Assembly (NCBI RefSeq): GCF_003573695.1
Contig: NC_039358.1
Location: forward strand, 97,526,117 to 97,590,116
DNA length: 64,000 nucleotides
Reading direction: 5' to 3'
Origin: Papaver somniferum
Taxonomy: Eukaryota; Streptophyta; Magnoliopsida; Ranunculales; Papaveraceae
This document shows positions 11,102 through 25,419 of this stretch, piece after piece (positions within the stretch are counted from its first letter, which is position 1; every line of letters starts with the position of its first letter). The notes beneath the pieces are model-generated. The model had not been told where the DNA came from. It was given only the letters and a program-made list of their open reading frames with translations, and made no database searches. The translations under genes and the position numbers were made by a program.

Positions 11102-11906
11102 GAAGGCTATTATTGGGGCGTCGCACTCCAATAGAGGGGCTTCACTTGGATTTTTAATGTCCAAAAAAGTAGTTATGGAATATCCTAATTCCTAACACAT
11201 ACAAAATGTCTAGATTACCCTTTAACTAAAATAAAAACTTAAAAACCGTAGAAGTGATTTTACGTCCAGATTAGGATTAATTCCAACCGTAAAACTTTAT
11301 TTGCATGTAGTTTTATGTCCAGGTTTGGATTAGTTTCCAACCGTAGAAGCTCATTTTACGTCCAGGTTTCTTTTAATTCCAACCGTAAAATCCGATTTTA
11401 CGTCCAGTTTTCTTTTAATTCCAACCATAGAAGTGATTTTACGTCCAGGTTTAGTTGAATTTCAACCATAATTTTCAATTTTACGTCTAGGTTTAGTTTT
11501 CTAAATTTTCCTTTCGTCAACCTAGCCGTAAATTTCAATTTTACGTCCAGGTTCCTTTTAATTCCAACCGTAGAAATTGATTTTACGTCCAGGTTTAGAT
11601 TGACAACCGTAGAAATTGGTTTTACGTCCAGGTTTGGATTGATTCCAACCGTAAAAATTGATTTTACGTCCAGGTTTTGATTGACAACCGTAGAAATTGT
11701 TTTACGTCCAGGTTTGTATTGATTCCAACCGTAGAAATTAATTATTATCTAATTAAATTAAATAAAATTAAAATTAACTAAAGGGTTATTCGGTCATTAC
11801 AAAATTATTTGAGATAAGGGGTTTTTGATATTACTTCTGGGTGACCCATTTTTGTCCTATTAGGTGACGCCCCTCTGATGAAATGTGATGCCCAATAATA
11901 GCCTTC
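11102..11906. mobile_element. 805-bp MITE with long TIRs and 8-bp TSD
   Basis: The terminal inverted repeats start GAAGGCTATTATTGGG on both ends and stay similar for ~45 bp (left GGGGCGTCGCACTCC..., right in reverse complement GGGCATCACATTTC...). The ends are flanked by an identical 8-bp duplication TAATTAAA (11094-11101 and 11907-11914). No transposase is present. The 8-bp target duplication suggests hAT; long TIRs would also fit a Mutator-like MITE. It lies ~240 bp upstream of the MATE start codon, and most of its interior is a minisatellite. Confidence 0.85.
11258..11743. repeat. ~42-bp minisatellite inside the MITE, 11 copies
   Basis: Units begin TTTTACGTCCAGGTTT and end CCAACCGTAGAAATTGA. 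Starts are near 11258, 11309, 11352, 11395, 11437, 11479, 11539, 11581, 11619, 11662 and 11701. Units vary from 38 to 60 bp. The TACGTC core recurs once per unit. Confidence 0.9.
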
Positions 11907-11914
11907 TAATTAAA

Positions 11915-12824
11915 ATATGATACATCCCGTATGTTGAGGGTAAAGCGTGGAATTAAAAATTGGGTTGAAATATAGTTGTAGATATGCTGAGGGTTAGATG
12001 ACGTCACTCCCATGCCAGCGCACTGACCGGAGGCACGAAGCATTTCCGTATCTCTTCTGGTGACTATTTTGTAGCTGCCAAATTGGCCATTTTTTTAGGA
12101 TGTTGCAGTTACCAGACTATTAATTTATTTACATTTACTAGACTATCACGCTCGAGGAATGGCGAACTCTTGGGCTCACGGTGACTCCTGAATATTCTAA
12201 CAAGTCATGTGTTGATCATCAAGCTAGGGTCGTGCAAGGGTACATGCCATGCGCACGAGGCCGATAGAAATATTTGAGACTTTCCATGGCAGTTTTGGTC
12301 ATGTTGGCAAACGATTTGAGAAAAATAAAATTGTTTAAGTTAAGTGGATGCAATGTCGTGGTCCGGTTTGAAGAATCTTCGAGAGTGGTGTATATCTTGC
12401 ATTTTCGGTGATCGCTTATGTAAGCTGAAACAAAAACTACTTTGCAGATGGCATAGCCGAAAAAGCATACTAAAACGCCATAAAGGATGAAGCTTAATCT
12501 GGGAGGACTCACCCCCCGAATGCCAAACCAACATCAACAGGTACAAGGACTTGATTGGCATATGTTTTGACTTGCAGGGTCATGGAAAAGTCTGATTATC
12601 AGTTGGAACACAGTTTAAGGGAAAAATAAAGGATGCTTTTAGAATATGGTACAGGAAGATTGATAGAACAGATGGATCTAGATTGATAGATACAGTAATA
12701 CTGACAGACAATTTACAGACCAGAACTCTATTTTTTTCTTTTTCTTTTTTGAGCTCTTACAAATCATTTGTGGACAAATGATATTTTCAAAATTTGATGT
12801 GTTTTGTTCTCTACAGACTTATAA
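11915..12824. other. intergenic region between MITE and GYRA 3' end
   Basis: No gene is supported. Two overlapping minus-strand open stretches (12219-12512 and 12340-12561) show no recognisable domain, lack paired splice or start context and share the same DNA in different frames. The part nearest 12825 probably holds the GYRA 3' UTR. Confidence 0.4.
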
Positions 12825-15800
12825 TCAGATTGCTGGCTCGGCGTCCACTTCCTTTTCTACTGCCGATATCAAAGAAGCTGACTGGATCTTTCCAGCATGC
12901 TCAAGTCTCATCAGAATAACACCCCTAGAAAGCAGAACAGAAATCATCAACCACTAGATGAATATAAATTATTAAGGCCACAAAATAAATTAATAAAAAT
13001 CATGATTCTATAGTTACCTTGCATATCTGGACTGTATTGATATATCCTGAACCTTGAATCTGTTAATTGTTCCACTTTGACTGACTAGCACTACTTGTTC
13101 ATCGGTCCTTCCGTCCTCTGTCGAACAAAACCAAAATACCCTATCATTAAGATTACAAGGAAATAATTTACACTAGCATGGAAATTTTTTGGAGAATTTG
13201 GCATTAAAATGTCAGTCACAACAAAGGCGTACCTGCTGGAGACAAACCAACCACGTATACAGATACAAGGCGATCCTCCTCTTGAAGCTAAAAGTGATTG
13301 GAGAGACGATTATTACTTAGTCTATATAAAGTGATTGGAAAGAGAAACAGAATTCTTGTTCAGCTTATAAAAGTTCAGGGCAATCAAAAGCTAAATACCT
13401 TGTAACCCTTCAGACCAACTCTATTTAGAGGTGATAGGCGGAAGCTGTTCACAGAGACCCGCTTTCCCATACCACATTCAGATATAAATAGCAACCATGG
13501 GGGACTAGGATCCTTAACCCTGAACCCGCGAACAAATAGATAAATATATGTAAATAGACAGGACAGTTAACAGTGGCCAAAAAATTGACCTAAAAGTAAA
13601 GGCCGCTTTAAGAACCGCGCTCAAAACAGATATGATTTAATTGCAATATCTACTATGCAGAGAACTTCAGTTTATCAGAAGATACATTAGTACCAAATAA
13701 TAATACATTAGCTGAAAAGTATTCACTCCACAAACAATTATATGCAGTTACCTGATTAACTAAAGCAGATAAAAGGCAACGTGTAGAAAGCAGTAATTAA
13801 AGTATTCACTCCACAAACAATTATATGCAGTTAATCATGAGCAAATACACGTAGTTCTAATATTCAGGGTTTCCACTCTACCTCTAAGTCAAGATTTTTT
13901 CTTTTTAATCGATCTTCTATAAGAATGGTAGTTTATAAATTCAAGGTATGAAGTTTGTATTCTTATTAAAGGTCCCTATTAATACTGATAATTAGACCGA
14001 AGTCTTTGATGTTAAAGACTTTTAATTCGCATTAAAATATCTAATATACCCTTATAATTTTCCTAATTTATCATGAATGGCTGGTGATGATGGGAGGCAG
14101 TTTGGTAACACTTACCATCCCATGCCAAAATTTTGAAGCGACCTTTTCTTTATATTAGTCAGACATGTGTTTATGCTCATGTGTGACTGACAAACACACA
14201 GCATTCTTGTTCATGGCTCACATAATTTACTACATCTCCAGCAAATACTAGCATTATACAGCACTTCATAGGAAAGAGAGAAAATTAGAAGACAAGTCAG
14301 GTCACTGATTACATACTACGCTTGTTGGGATTTAAGGTGAATAGAGAAAATGGCTTTTTAATTGACACACCCACTTTTTAAAAGTCTGAAGGAGAGATGG
14401 GGGTGGGGGGAATTGGGACATTGAAAATTAGAAATGTTGCTTCTGTTTCGTAATAGGCTAACCAAAGTTTGGACTGATGCATGAAATTGGAGCATTAAGG
14501 TCATATCCATTAAGAATTAGAGCACTATAGAAAGTAAACACGCGATCGAAAACTTTTAAAAAGAAAGGGAGTTTGAGGAAATGTAAAATAAAAATACAAA
14601 TACAAAATATAAAAATAAAACACACAGAAAAGTTACGAAAGAACGGAGTAGAAAGTACCGAGTTTGGTTGTCCAATTCTTTCCTTATGGCTGCTGGTATT
14701 ATGTCCATGCATGCCATCTTGTCCCCACTCTTTAGTCTCATGGCAACTGAACCCCTGGTGCTTCTTCCAAGTGTTCGAAGCTGTTGTTAAAATCAAAGAT
14801 ACTGACTGGTCACGTTATGAATGATGAAAAACAGAGAAAGCACAATAACTAAGATAACATCATCCCATAAAGGAACTAAACTGAAGCATCAGTACAGCTC
14901 TAAAATTGTTAAGTAACTATATAAACTTACGGTATCGCAGGGACTCAGAATAACCATCCCATTTAAAGAGGCAACTGCGACAAGGTCATCATCTGTGCAG
15001 AGTTTGACCCATTTTAGTTCATCACCAGGAACCTGTCAATCCGAATTGATGAGTCCCAAAGAACTGTGGTAGAGTGACTATAAATTGATCAAAACTTACA
15101 AAAGAAAAGGAACGGAGAAGTGAGCAGACCAGTTGAATTGCTATGATTCCTGTTGATCTGATTGAAGAGAAAAGGTTCAACGACACTTTCTTAATGTACC
15201 CATTTGCCGTGAGCATTACTAAATACTGATCTTCAGCAAACTCACTGACAGGAATTATGGATGTTATCCTCTCACCATCAGATAAGGACAAGATCTGGTA
15301 CACAAGCAAGTAACACAAGGAAGCAAATAGAAAAATTAAACAAAAAAAAGACCACAAAAGTATGATTCATTCAAAAATAAAAACAAACAATGACTACCTG
15401 GATTAAAGGAGTGCCAGCTGCAGTTCTGGTACATTCAGGAACTCTATATGCGCGGGCAGAATATACGATTCCCTTGTCACTGAAATGGGAAATTTGATTG
15501 TATGATAATGTGTAAATTAACTGAATTTCTTGAGGTGGTAAATCAAACCTGATGTCAAGAGAAATGTTTATTTACAAGAAAAACATAATGACGTATGATG
15601 GACTAAGCACCATTAAGAGTTAAATATACACAGAGAGTCATTAGAATGCAACAAGCTATATTTGACAAGTATAAGTGTGACTACGTGATTTATGGCACAG
15701 GCTTTCTTTGACTTAAGCCTGTGAACAGAATGTATGTAGTTTGTGGCAACTTTCATTGAAATATCATTACCGTCCTATGATGATCTCCGCATCTAAGAAG

Positions 15801-18800
15801 ACACATAAAATTGATTAAACAGACAAATGGAAAAGAGAAACACGGAGAATAAAGTTTTTAGTTCAAAGGTTAGAAATCTGCTTACTACTGTGATGAGGAA
15901 AAAAGTTAGACTTAGTTCGAAGATTATAAGAAGCATGACGTAAGAGTTGGAAAATCAACTAGTGTTCCTGCTGGGAAACTATTCTTTTGACTCATAAAGA
16001 AAATATAGGCCTGTTAAATCCCATGACTCCAGGGACCACTAGACACGAAAGAATACTCTTTATCATCCACAGTGCAGCTACCATTGACAAATCTATCCGA
16101 GAAACACTCGCAGTATTGTAATCATTTGCCAAGAGAGGGTGTTCTTAGACCCAAACTCTCACAGAGTAAAAAACACAATATGCATAGCATTTGACCAATC
16201 AGAAGTGTAGGCAGGTGATAGAATAAATAGATGAGGGGAGAAATAAATGGATGGTTATCCACGAAAGAATCATTGTCGGGTCACTACTTAAGATTCCTAC
16301 TGGAGACAATGCATGATTTATGCTATACCGTCAAGGGTTAACTTTTAGTTCTGACAGTGAAAACTAAGGTAACAGCAAATTAACACCAGAAGCCCACATC
16401 CATGCAACTGATGCTTCAGCAATCAACATAAAATACATGAGATTCAAGAAAATGAATATAGATGTATTCTGTTACAGTAGAAGTAAAAACCTGAAGTAGA
16501 GCACATGATCATGTGTATGACAAACAAGGAAGTCGGACATAGAATCATTTACTCTCATCTTCCCAACAGACTTTCCAATGGTACCACGCTTTTGAAGATT
16601 AAAGGTGTCGGGCTTCATCCTCTTAAGGTAACCTTTCTCACTGAGAGACTGAATATTGAAGCCAAAAACACATAAACGCATTAGCATAAAGAGCAACTGA
16701 GACAGCAAGCAACCACACAAATTGAAAATGAAATAAGGAATTTATGGTTGTACCAGAAGCATTTCTTCGTTTGGGATTATATCCATTTCATCAAGTGTAC
16801 TGTCTGCATCTTCCAGCGTTGAACGCCTTGGAGTTGCAAATCTGTTCTTGATTTCATTTGCTTCTTGTTCTATCAACTAGCAAACAACAAACCAAGATGC
16901 CAAAAAAGTATAAAGCCAAAAAAGTATAACGAAGCAGTAATTTGATTCCAGTACTGTTATCATCACTGCAACTTGATACGTTAAAACCAAGCATTTTGAA
17001 TATCTTACCAGTAGAAGAACATACTGAAAACTAGGATATAGAAGTTTTCATGGAATATTTACCTGAAATATTTGTTTTTTGCTTGACAAGAGTTCACGTA
17101 ACTTAGATATTTCTTCTGTTAAATGCTTAGCTTCATCAATGTACTTCTTTGACTGCAATATAAGGGAAGAAAGCATGCGGAATTAGTAAGACAACACATA
17201 CTTTATCAGTTAATTGAACCATAATAGATAAATTGTACCCCACCTCATTTAAAGTGAGCCTTCTCAGGGTCATGTCCAATAAAGCATCGGCTTGTTTTTC
17301 AGATAAGTTATATGCTGCACCAGCAAAGAACAGCTACAATTAGTTCACAACTACCTCAAGAATTTGAGTGATGTTCCGAATTCTAGTTTGACCTGAATTC
17401 AAGGAGCTGAGAGGTTTGTTAGGAAATCCAAAACTTGACAAGAACTAAGGAACCTCCCTAAAAAAAGCTCGTGTATTCATGCAGAAGAACTTGAGAAGGG
17501 GTCTCTGAGATAGTACATTTGCAACGAGTACATTGTTTCTAGGTATGGATTGCATATCGAGAAACATGTCGATTGCTAGATAATATTACACTTTCTAGTT
17601 TACCTTTTTTAATATATACATAAAAAAAATGGAACCATTGAGAATAGGTTTCCAAAAATAATGCCCATTTTTGTGGAATAATTCAGAATGAGATGGACTA
17701 GTAATCAATTTGAAAATTTTATTATTGCTGCTCTAAAACCATTAGAATTAGTTTTACTCAAACAAACAATCAAATCAAGTATGATTTGTGGTCGAGGAGA
17801 TGTAGATATGAAGAAGTCACTTTCCAATTTTGAACAAAAATTTAATTAACCATTATTTTCTCTGGCCAAGTATAAAAACGAAGTAGAAAATAGATGAAAA
17901 TGACAAAAAAGAAGTAGTCAATCAAGTAGTTGGGTTTCCAGTTTGAGGTCCAGAAAACTTTGTTGGATTGAGCTTTGAGTAACTTCGACATCCAAAATAC
18001 CACACTAACCTAGATTAGGTTCAGGTTTCGGTGTCTTTGTACCATTTTGAAGCAAACTAATAGTGTGTTCTTCAAGGCAAAAATGTGTGACTAAAACCCT
18101 GAGACATCATCAGAATCAGGTAATCGGATTACAACCAATAATGCAAAATGCAATTGCTCAGTGTCAAAGTTGACACAATGCAGAGTGCCAGGGGGAAAAA
18201 AACTAGAAGTTTAGAACTAATAGAAGCCTCCAAACAGCACAAAAGGAATGAACATTAGAAATGAAAAAGACAACAATCATAGTTTGGAAAAAACATGAAA
18301 GCATCAAAGGAGATAACACGAAGTCTTATATATAGAATATTTCTTTACTGGAAAATTCAATTACTCCAATTGAACAATCATAACTCTTCAGAAGTTACAG
18401 AGCAGAAGTAAAACTTAAAGAGAAGAAAGAAGGATAAGAGTACTCACCTTTCCTCAGAGCAGCTGAAGCCATTGCATTACTTGGACTTTCCCTAATTACA
18501 CGAATAACTGCGCCAACATTTTCAAGCCCAACAATGATGCCCTGGGAATTTTGGTGGTGTTAGAAAATCATGGGTAAGAAAGCATCAACATTTTCCATAA
18601 GTACTTGCCATACCTCTACAATATGTTTCCTATCTTGGGCTTGAGAAAGCTTAAACTTTGCACGCCTTTCAATAACTGAGCATCTGAAATCCAGAAATGC
18701 CTGGGAAAGGAAGTGACAAAGATGACATGTTTTAGGGTTTAAATACCATCAATGACATTCCTAAAAAACTTGAGAAGCAACAACTATCTAATGGAAAATG

Positions 18801-21800
18801 CTATACACTACAGATGTAGAATACATACAGAACAACAACATTTAAACAATGTATCAAACAGGATCACACAATTGCTATATGTTTGACATGTTAGCACATG
18901 TCACTGCACCAGTGAAGCAACTTACTAGAGAAGTGATACATAAAAGTATCTCACCAGAGCCTTGATTATTTGAATGATCATTATTCGTCACTAACTGTGT
19001 GCATGTGCTCTATAGAGAATCCTGTTGGATGGAATCTAAGGAAACAAGTGCAGGACTTTAAGAGTTGTTGGGTTACTGTTATGATGTTAAAAGTACCAAT
19101 TAAAGTAGTTTCTTTGATATATTCAGAAACATGCAAAAATGTGCGTTACTCCAAATCAGTCACTCTGAAGGCTCACTATACTTGACAGCCCTAAAAAGTT
19201 TATTCAGCACAGAAAATCATTGATAAAAGGTGGACATGTCATATAACTGCACGACGTGTTCCCTCATACCAATATATATCTGACGAAAGGAACGCCCAAA
19301 AGGATGATGTATAGCAGACTCTCATTTCCTAAGTACGGAAAAAAAGAAGAACAGGAAGGAGACCAAGCGTAAATAAAGTCTGAAACCGGGTGCGGGTAAG
19401 TGTTACAAAAACTACAAACACAGTGGTAACTGGTAACCAGTGAAAGTTCAATAAAATCATTTCTTAGGGTCATCAACAGAAAGCAATGTCTTGAAATACA
19501 AAACAGGCATATACCCAAATTAAAAAAATTATATGATGAGCCTAAAATGTGTACGAGCACAATGAGAGATGAGTGGCATACAAAGCTGCAAAAAAGTTAG
19601 CAGTTCTCTTGGTCAACCTTTGCAAAAATAAAATAAAATAACATTATTATTAATCAAGGAAAAATAGTAAATAATATTCAGAATGTGACCATTTGATTTT
19701 TAATATGAAGTTCTAAAATATATTCAGTTTTTGATACTTCGGTCTAACTTTTACACTTGAATATTCAGAACACAGGAGATAACAATAAAACCAGAACACG
19801 AGGCGACAATCACATACCTGAAGCAATTCTTTTAACCCCATTAGTTTTGGCTGTTCGTCCAGGATGCTGTGGAAGTGTCAAACAAATTAAAACATCAAAG
19901 AAAGTTAGTACATTTAAACCTAAATATAGAAGGGGAAAAATAGAAGTGTAACTGAAGTGCACAGTTGGACAAAAAAAAAGATGACCGAATAATGGAACCA
20001 CATGTTATTCCAAACATAACGAGATGGAATTCGCCCGATACGACTTACCCAACCATGTTACAACTAAAGCTAGACTGAAGCGCAGTAAAGCGATACAGAT
20101 TATTGAGAACGAGAGCTGGATCTGATCCTCTTTTAAGCTGATAAAGCATTTACATTGTTGATGATCAGTATACTATTATGAGTCAAATACTAACAGCATA
20201 GAGATCTGTAGTAGGATACAAAGCATGTGTCTCCAGACCTCTATGACTATACGCATTCCAGTACGATCACTTTCATCACGAATATCACTTATGCCTTCAA
20301 GAATCTGCACCAGTAACAGAAAGATACATTTTATGTAGGAAAGTCAAATTTGTTGCTTCACTATACCTTCAAATTGAGACGCATTTAAACAATATACATG
20401 AATATAATCAAGAACATGTGTTTAGGAATTATAGATCAAGCGAAAATCAATAAGATAAAGGAACCCCACCACTAACAAATCAAAGATATTTATTGTATTA
20501 GAAGCTCTACTAATGATGTGGCTACCGTTCTAATTAATTTAAGGTAAATGTTAAGGCCACCCAACTTAATAATCAACTATCCCAAGCTAGCAACCTACTG
20601 GCGACATGGACACTCAAGACCAATAAATTTAGTACGTGTGTAAAAAAGAGAAACGAACTGCGGCCCAAACAACTAGAAATAAATAGATGTTGTGGCCTGA
20701 GAATTTTAATACTTCAAGTACTTTATAAGACATGTGAACACATGCTGTCATTAATGGATAACCTCGATACAGTCTTATCAAAATTTGAGAAATATTGTTA
20801 ATGGAGAACTTAACAAGGCCACAAACAAAAGGAAAAGGGATACGTTGAAGTATCTTGGTGAACCAATGTGTACATCTAAAAGGCTTGAATCTCAACCCAG
20901 CTAATTGGAGACTCCAAACTTATAAGAGGCATCTAATAAATCTTTAGGACTGGGCAAACTAATTTAGCTAAAGAATACAGTGGGAATAGAAGAAGAGCAA
21001 CTTATTTCTATTTCATCATTACAAACACAATTTGAAAAGTATAGAAAAGTCCCCAAAAAACTTACACTAAGACTCCTCCCAAAATCACATTTGGGACATA
21101 TTTGGACTTCTGAACACAATTCATAAAAAAGGACATCAATGAAATTTTTGACAAATATAGCATTAGTCTACAATGCATCAACATAAGGGGACGGCTAGTA
21201 GTCTTGTGTTGCAAGGTGGCCTTCATTTTGCTAATTTGCTTAGCTTCCTATAGGGTAAGGCTAGTTTAAGTAGGATCTTCTACTTAAGCCAAAACATTAA
21301 AAGATGAAAAATAGGAGATGGGCTAGAAGTCTTGTGTTTTCAGATGGCTTCCAACTTGTTAAGTTACTTAACTCCCATAGTCCCATCCAAAGTGCGGCTA
21401 GTTAAAAGATGAAAAATAGTAGATTAATCTACTTAAGCTATGCAGCTCCATAAAAGCCTTCATATCGCTCCAATTTAGTGTTTTTTTTCCTCAAATCCTG
21501 TGTTTTGTTTGCCAACCTAGGTGGTTTTACCCATCTATTCTTGTGCTGCTATTTAGTTTCATAAACATTTATGTTTTCTAACTTGCACATCCTCAATATT
21601 ATCGGATCATTTGGATCCTTGAGTTACTAATGTTAACCACGAATTAAAACAAGTTCGAAAGTGATGGTCAAGCACAGGATCACGTGTATAATTAGTTAAA
21701 GCATCAAACCCGCTTGTGGTTGAGTTATCCAACTTTTGTTTTTATTTTTGTTCTTCTAATTATCAAGATTACACTCGATGGAAAAAATAGATCATAGTCT

Positions 21801-24800
21801 ATAAATTTCTCTCTAAGCATCACGTTATGGGTTAGTGGGTACAACACAATGATAAAACATAATAACCTCCAAATGCAGCATACATTCTGTAACAATACCT
21901 TAGTTTCCACAAGTTCAGCAATTTTCTCCACTAGAGTAGATTTGTTGGTCTGATAAGGGATCTGTTACAGCTTAAACCATTAGAATAGGAAATCTTCTCT
22001 ACATAAATATTTTTTAACAAATATAGAAGTAAAAGAGAACTAGGAAAAGGAGAAAAAAAGAAAAAGGAAAAATAATCTCAACAAAGAAAATAATGACCTC
22101 CTTGATAATAATTGCAGAGCGCTTTGTTTTGGAATCAACTACTTCAATGTCAGTCTTTCCTCTAACTGTCACACGTCCACGTCCAGTTCGGTATGCTTCT
22201 AGTATACTTTAACATGTGAATATGTAAAACTTTATATCAGCTAGTTGCAAGAATTTACATGTGCGTAGACAGTACAGAAGGAGGAGGGGTGGGGGGGAGA
22301 TAGAGCATACCCAGTTGTACCCATGATTATACCTCCAGTTGGAAAGTCAGGCCCTGGCATGTATTCCAACAATTCTTGGAGCTTTTATAATTCCAAAAAG
22401 ATAGATTCAGAATTCTAAACTTTATTAGAAAAGTATTTCAGAAAGAGTCTTTGCACTACTTTATCAGCTATTTACAGGGGCACATGTTGGTACAAGCCCT
22501 ATGTGATCATTTAAAAGGAGACGGTCTAAAATGTGGTGATGAATACAGTAAGCCCATTTTATAATGTTTAAGAAGAAGAAGACAAGATGGAACTTTGGTA
22601 CCGTAGCTTCTGGATTGTGAATCAGAACAGAAAGTGCATCTACCAACTCTCCAAGATTATGCGGAGGAATGTTGGTTGCCATTCCAACCTAAAGAAAGTG
22701 TAGAAATGGAATATGAAAGCCAGTCCCTCAGAATAGAAGACAAAATGCTGACTAAATAGATCATTACTAGAAATTGTAGAAATTCAAACCAAAAAACCAT
22801 GAAAAAAAGTAGCACGTATCCACTTACCGCAATTCCAGAAGAACCATTCAATAGAAGAGTTGGGAGCCTTGCTGGTAAAACTGATGGTTCTTTTTGTGAA
22901 TTATCAAAATTTGGCTCAAAATCAACCTGAAACAGAATATTGAAAAACACCAACCAACCAGTGCATGAGCGTGAGCATTTAATCCAAAGGAACTGCATCA
23001 CAAGCTAACAAAAACAGCGTCTCACCGTATTCTGTTCAAGATCAGACAAGAGCATTGCTTCTGTAAGTGCCTGCAAGTATCAAAAGAAACATGTAAATGT
23101 CTTTAAAAAAAATTCTTCCCAGAATGTTTTAAACTAAATGTTTACTTGAAAGTTGAAACCCTATTTCCTGGATTATCTTTCAATCAAGTTCCTACTTTCT
23201 GCTCTTCTGTAAGCCCTTGAACCTCAGTTCTTACCTTTCTATAGTTTTCAAAAGTGAAGTACGAAAATTCCGACTAATTTTCATCTAAACGACAAATCAA
23301 AAACATGTAGAAGAGTGTATTTGAGCTTACTTCCAGTCTACACTCGGTGTAACGCATTGCAGCAGGAGGATCTGCATCAACTGAACCAAAATTACCATGC
23401 CCTCGAATGAGAGGACATCGCATAGAAAAATCCTGAAAATTCAGTAGCTAACGTAAGACGATTTTCTGGAAAATTAGAACTGACAACTTCACAAATTGGC
23501 AAATAATACCACAGATATGAAGACATATGGGTACGATAATCAGCTCATATAAAGGACAAATGATTAAGTCAACACAGTTGATCTTTTACCTGGGCCATTC
23601 GCACCAAAGCATCATAAACAGCAGTGTCTCCATGTGGGTGAAATTTACCTAGAACCTGCAGCAAGGCATTGACAGCTAGCTGTTAAGCAGATAACTTCCA
23701 TATACTACTGCAAAGTAATACGAGAACTTAAGGTAAAGAAAAATATACACAGGATAAGGACAGGCCACCTACACTGCAAACTATGATGCAGAACACATCA
23801 CATGTAAACGTTCAAAAATATCTATACAGTTTGAGTCTTTACCTCTCCAACAACTCTGGCGCACTTCCTATGTGGCTTTCGTGATGAAAGACCCAGTTCA
23901 TGCATAGCAAATCTGAAGCCAATTTTGAAGATTGATTATCAACATGTTATTACACAATCTAAAAGGCACATGCTCCAACATTGAAGTATCTCATGACCAA
24001 CAAAAATACATGAACACGCACATATATATATATATATATATAGTAGTAGCAAAACCACAAAACATACTGTGTACACCTATTCCCAACTTGCTGAAAGCCA
24101 AATCATTTCAAAACAGAAAGGGTAGAACGAACAATCATAACAATCGGCTGGCTTAAATGGGTGCCGCATCATAGATTTATAGATGGTTATACTAGTGTTT
24201 AGGTACAACTGCAATCTAACTAATCACCGGTAACAAAAATCTGGTTGCAAAACTTTATGTTAGAAAATCTAGAACTGTGGTCACCTAGTGCAGGCTTTCC
24301 TTTCTTATTTATTTTGCATCGCTCACCCATTTGCTGTTTCCTTCACTGTAAGTTTATTTATGTTGTTTGCAGTCTCTAAAATCCTAATCTGTTTTAGTGA
24401 AATCTGCCCTTATTCTTCTTAATGTACAACGTCTAACCAACCGAAACTGAAAAAGGCATCCCAGGGCAACTATCGGGTATCAGCTGGTTTGACCCTTACT
24501 AACTACTCATCAGTGAGAGACTAAGGAAAAAATACTGTGCTTCCAGCTATTAAACTATAGGGAATCCAACTTTTGCATTTCCACTCTATACTTCATCTGA
24601 CATTATCAGACACTTTCAGATTCCCACCTTGACTCATCAACTATGTCATGAAAATTCTGGAACCATGGATGAAGCAAAATAAGGAAAGCAGCAACAGCAC
24701 CACACTCACATATACAGCACTCCAGTACTTGGCATTTACATCTAATTAATAAATTCTGAATTTCATTTCGCTTGAATTTCTGTACTAAAGCTACAATTTC

Positions 24801-25419
24801 CATGTTACAATATGTTTCAAGTGTGGCCATGACAAAAGCCATATAGGTAATATGAAATTTGTCTACGAAAATGAGATTTATAGCACACACAAAAAAAAAA
24901 ACAATTGTTTATTCTATCCACAAGTACATCCTCTTATCATATGAAAAACATACTAAAATCAGCAATTACTTACAAAATTCTTCTATGAACTGGCTTTAAT
25001 CCATCACGAACATCTGGTAATGCTCTACCAAGCAATACAGACATAGCATAAGCCATATACGAGTCATGTGCCTCTTTATGAAGCTCCATCGGAACAATCT
25101 TTCCCTCAGGTCTCTCCTTGACAGCCAAACTCCCATTTCCACTTTCTCCTCCTCCTCCTCCTTCCTCGTCTTCTCTTCCTGTTTCTTCACTTCTCTTAGC
25201 CCTAGGTTTTATAGTTCTGCGAGGAGCAGCAGACAGGAAACGGAGCTCAGATAAACCAGGACGATACTTAGAAACCCTAAATGTGTTTAGAGTAGTGATA
25301 GGGAGTGAAGGACGGTAGCGAATGATAGAAGAAGCTGTAAAACGAAGTCCTGTTGAGAACGCCATGGTTGTTGTTGTCTTTGTAGAGAATTGGGAGGAGT
25401 TTGAGAGTGAGGATTTCAT
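12825..25419 (-). CDS. GYRA: DNA gyrase subunit A, organelle-targeted, 27 exons
   Basis: Type IIA topoisomerase subunit that cuts and rejoins DNA in plastids and mitochondria, working with gyrase B. Exons (minus): 24974-25419, 23843-23912, 23590-23655, 23331-23432, 23026-23070, 22828-22926, 22602-22688, 22311-22381, 22098-22206, 21899-21961, 20239-20304, 20049-20137, 19818-19866, 18614-18700, 18448-18541, 17244-17314, 17063-17152, 16754-16876, 16491-16648, 15398-15479, 15130-15294, 14931-15032, 14659-14780, 13399-13519, 13233-13287, 13018-13117, 12825-12924. They sum to 2832 nt, an open 943-aa frame, typical of plant GYRA. A Ser/Arg-rich transit region (~1-75) and an acidic/Gly stretch precede the core. 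[18 protein letters not shown] is at 177-194 and the catalytic Tyr in [10 protein letters not shown] is residue 222. The C-terminal propeller starts ~610 and its GyrA box reads QKRGTIG (628-634). Met19 is an alternative start. Confidence 0.97.

Noticed and set aside
12219..12561. Minus-strand ORFs of 97 and 73 aa between MITE and GYRA
   Set aside because: Overlap in different frames, no recognisable domain, no splice or conservation evidence.
14458..14824. ORFs on both strands at 14458-14824
   Set aside because: Shadow frames of GYRA exon 23 (14659-14780) and its flanking introns.
20629..20895. 88-codon ORF in a GYRA intron
   Set aside because: Inside the 1.6-kb intron between exons 10 and 11; no domain or transcript support.
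24020..24042. (TA)n run as regulatory signal
   Set aside because: Short dinucleotide microsatellite inside a GYRA intron; nothing indicates function.
24606..24890. 94-codon minus-strand ORF in GYRA intron 1
   Set aside because: Lies wholly inside the intron between exons 24974-25419 and 23843-23912; not homologous to gyrase and without a recognisable domain.
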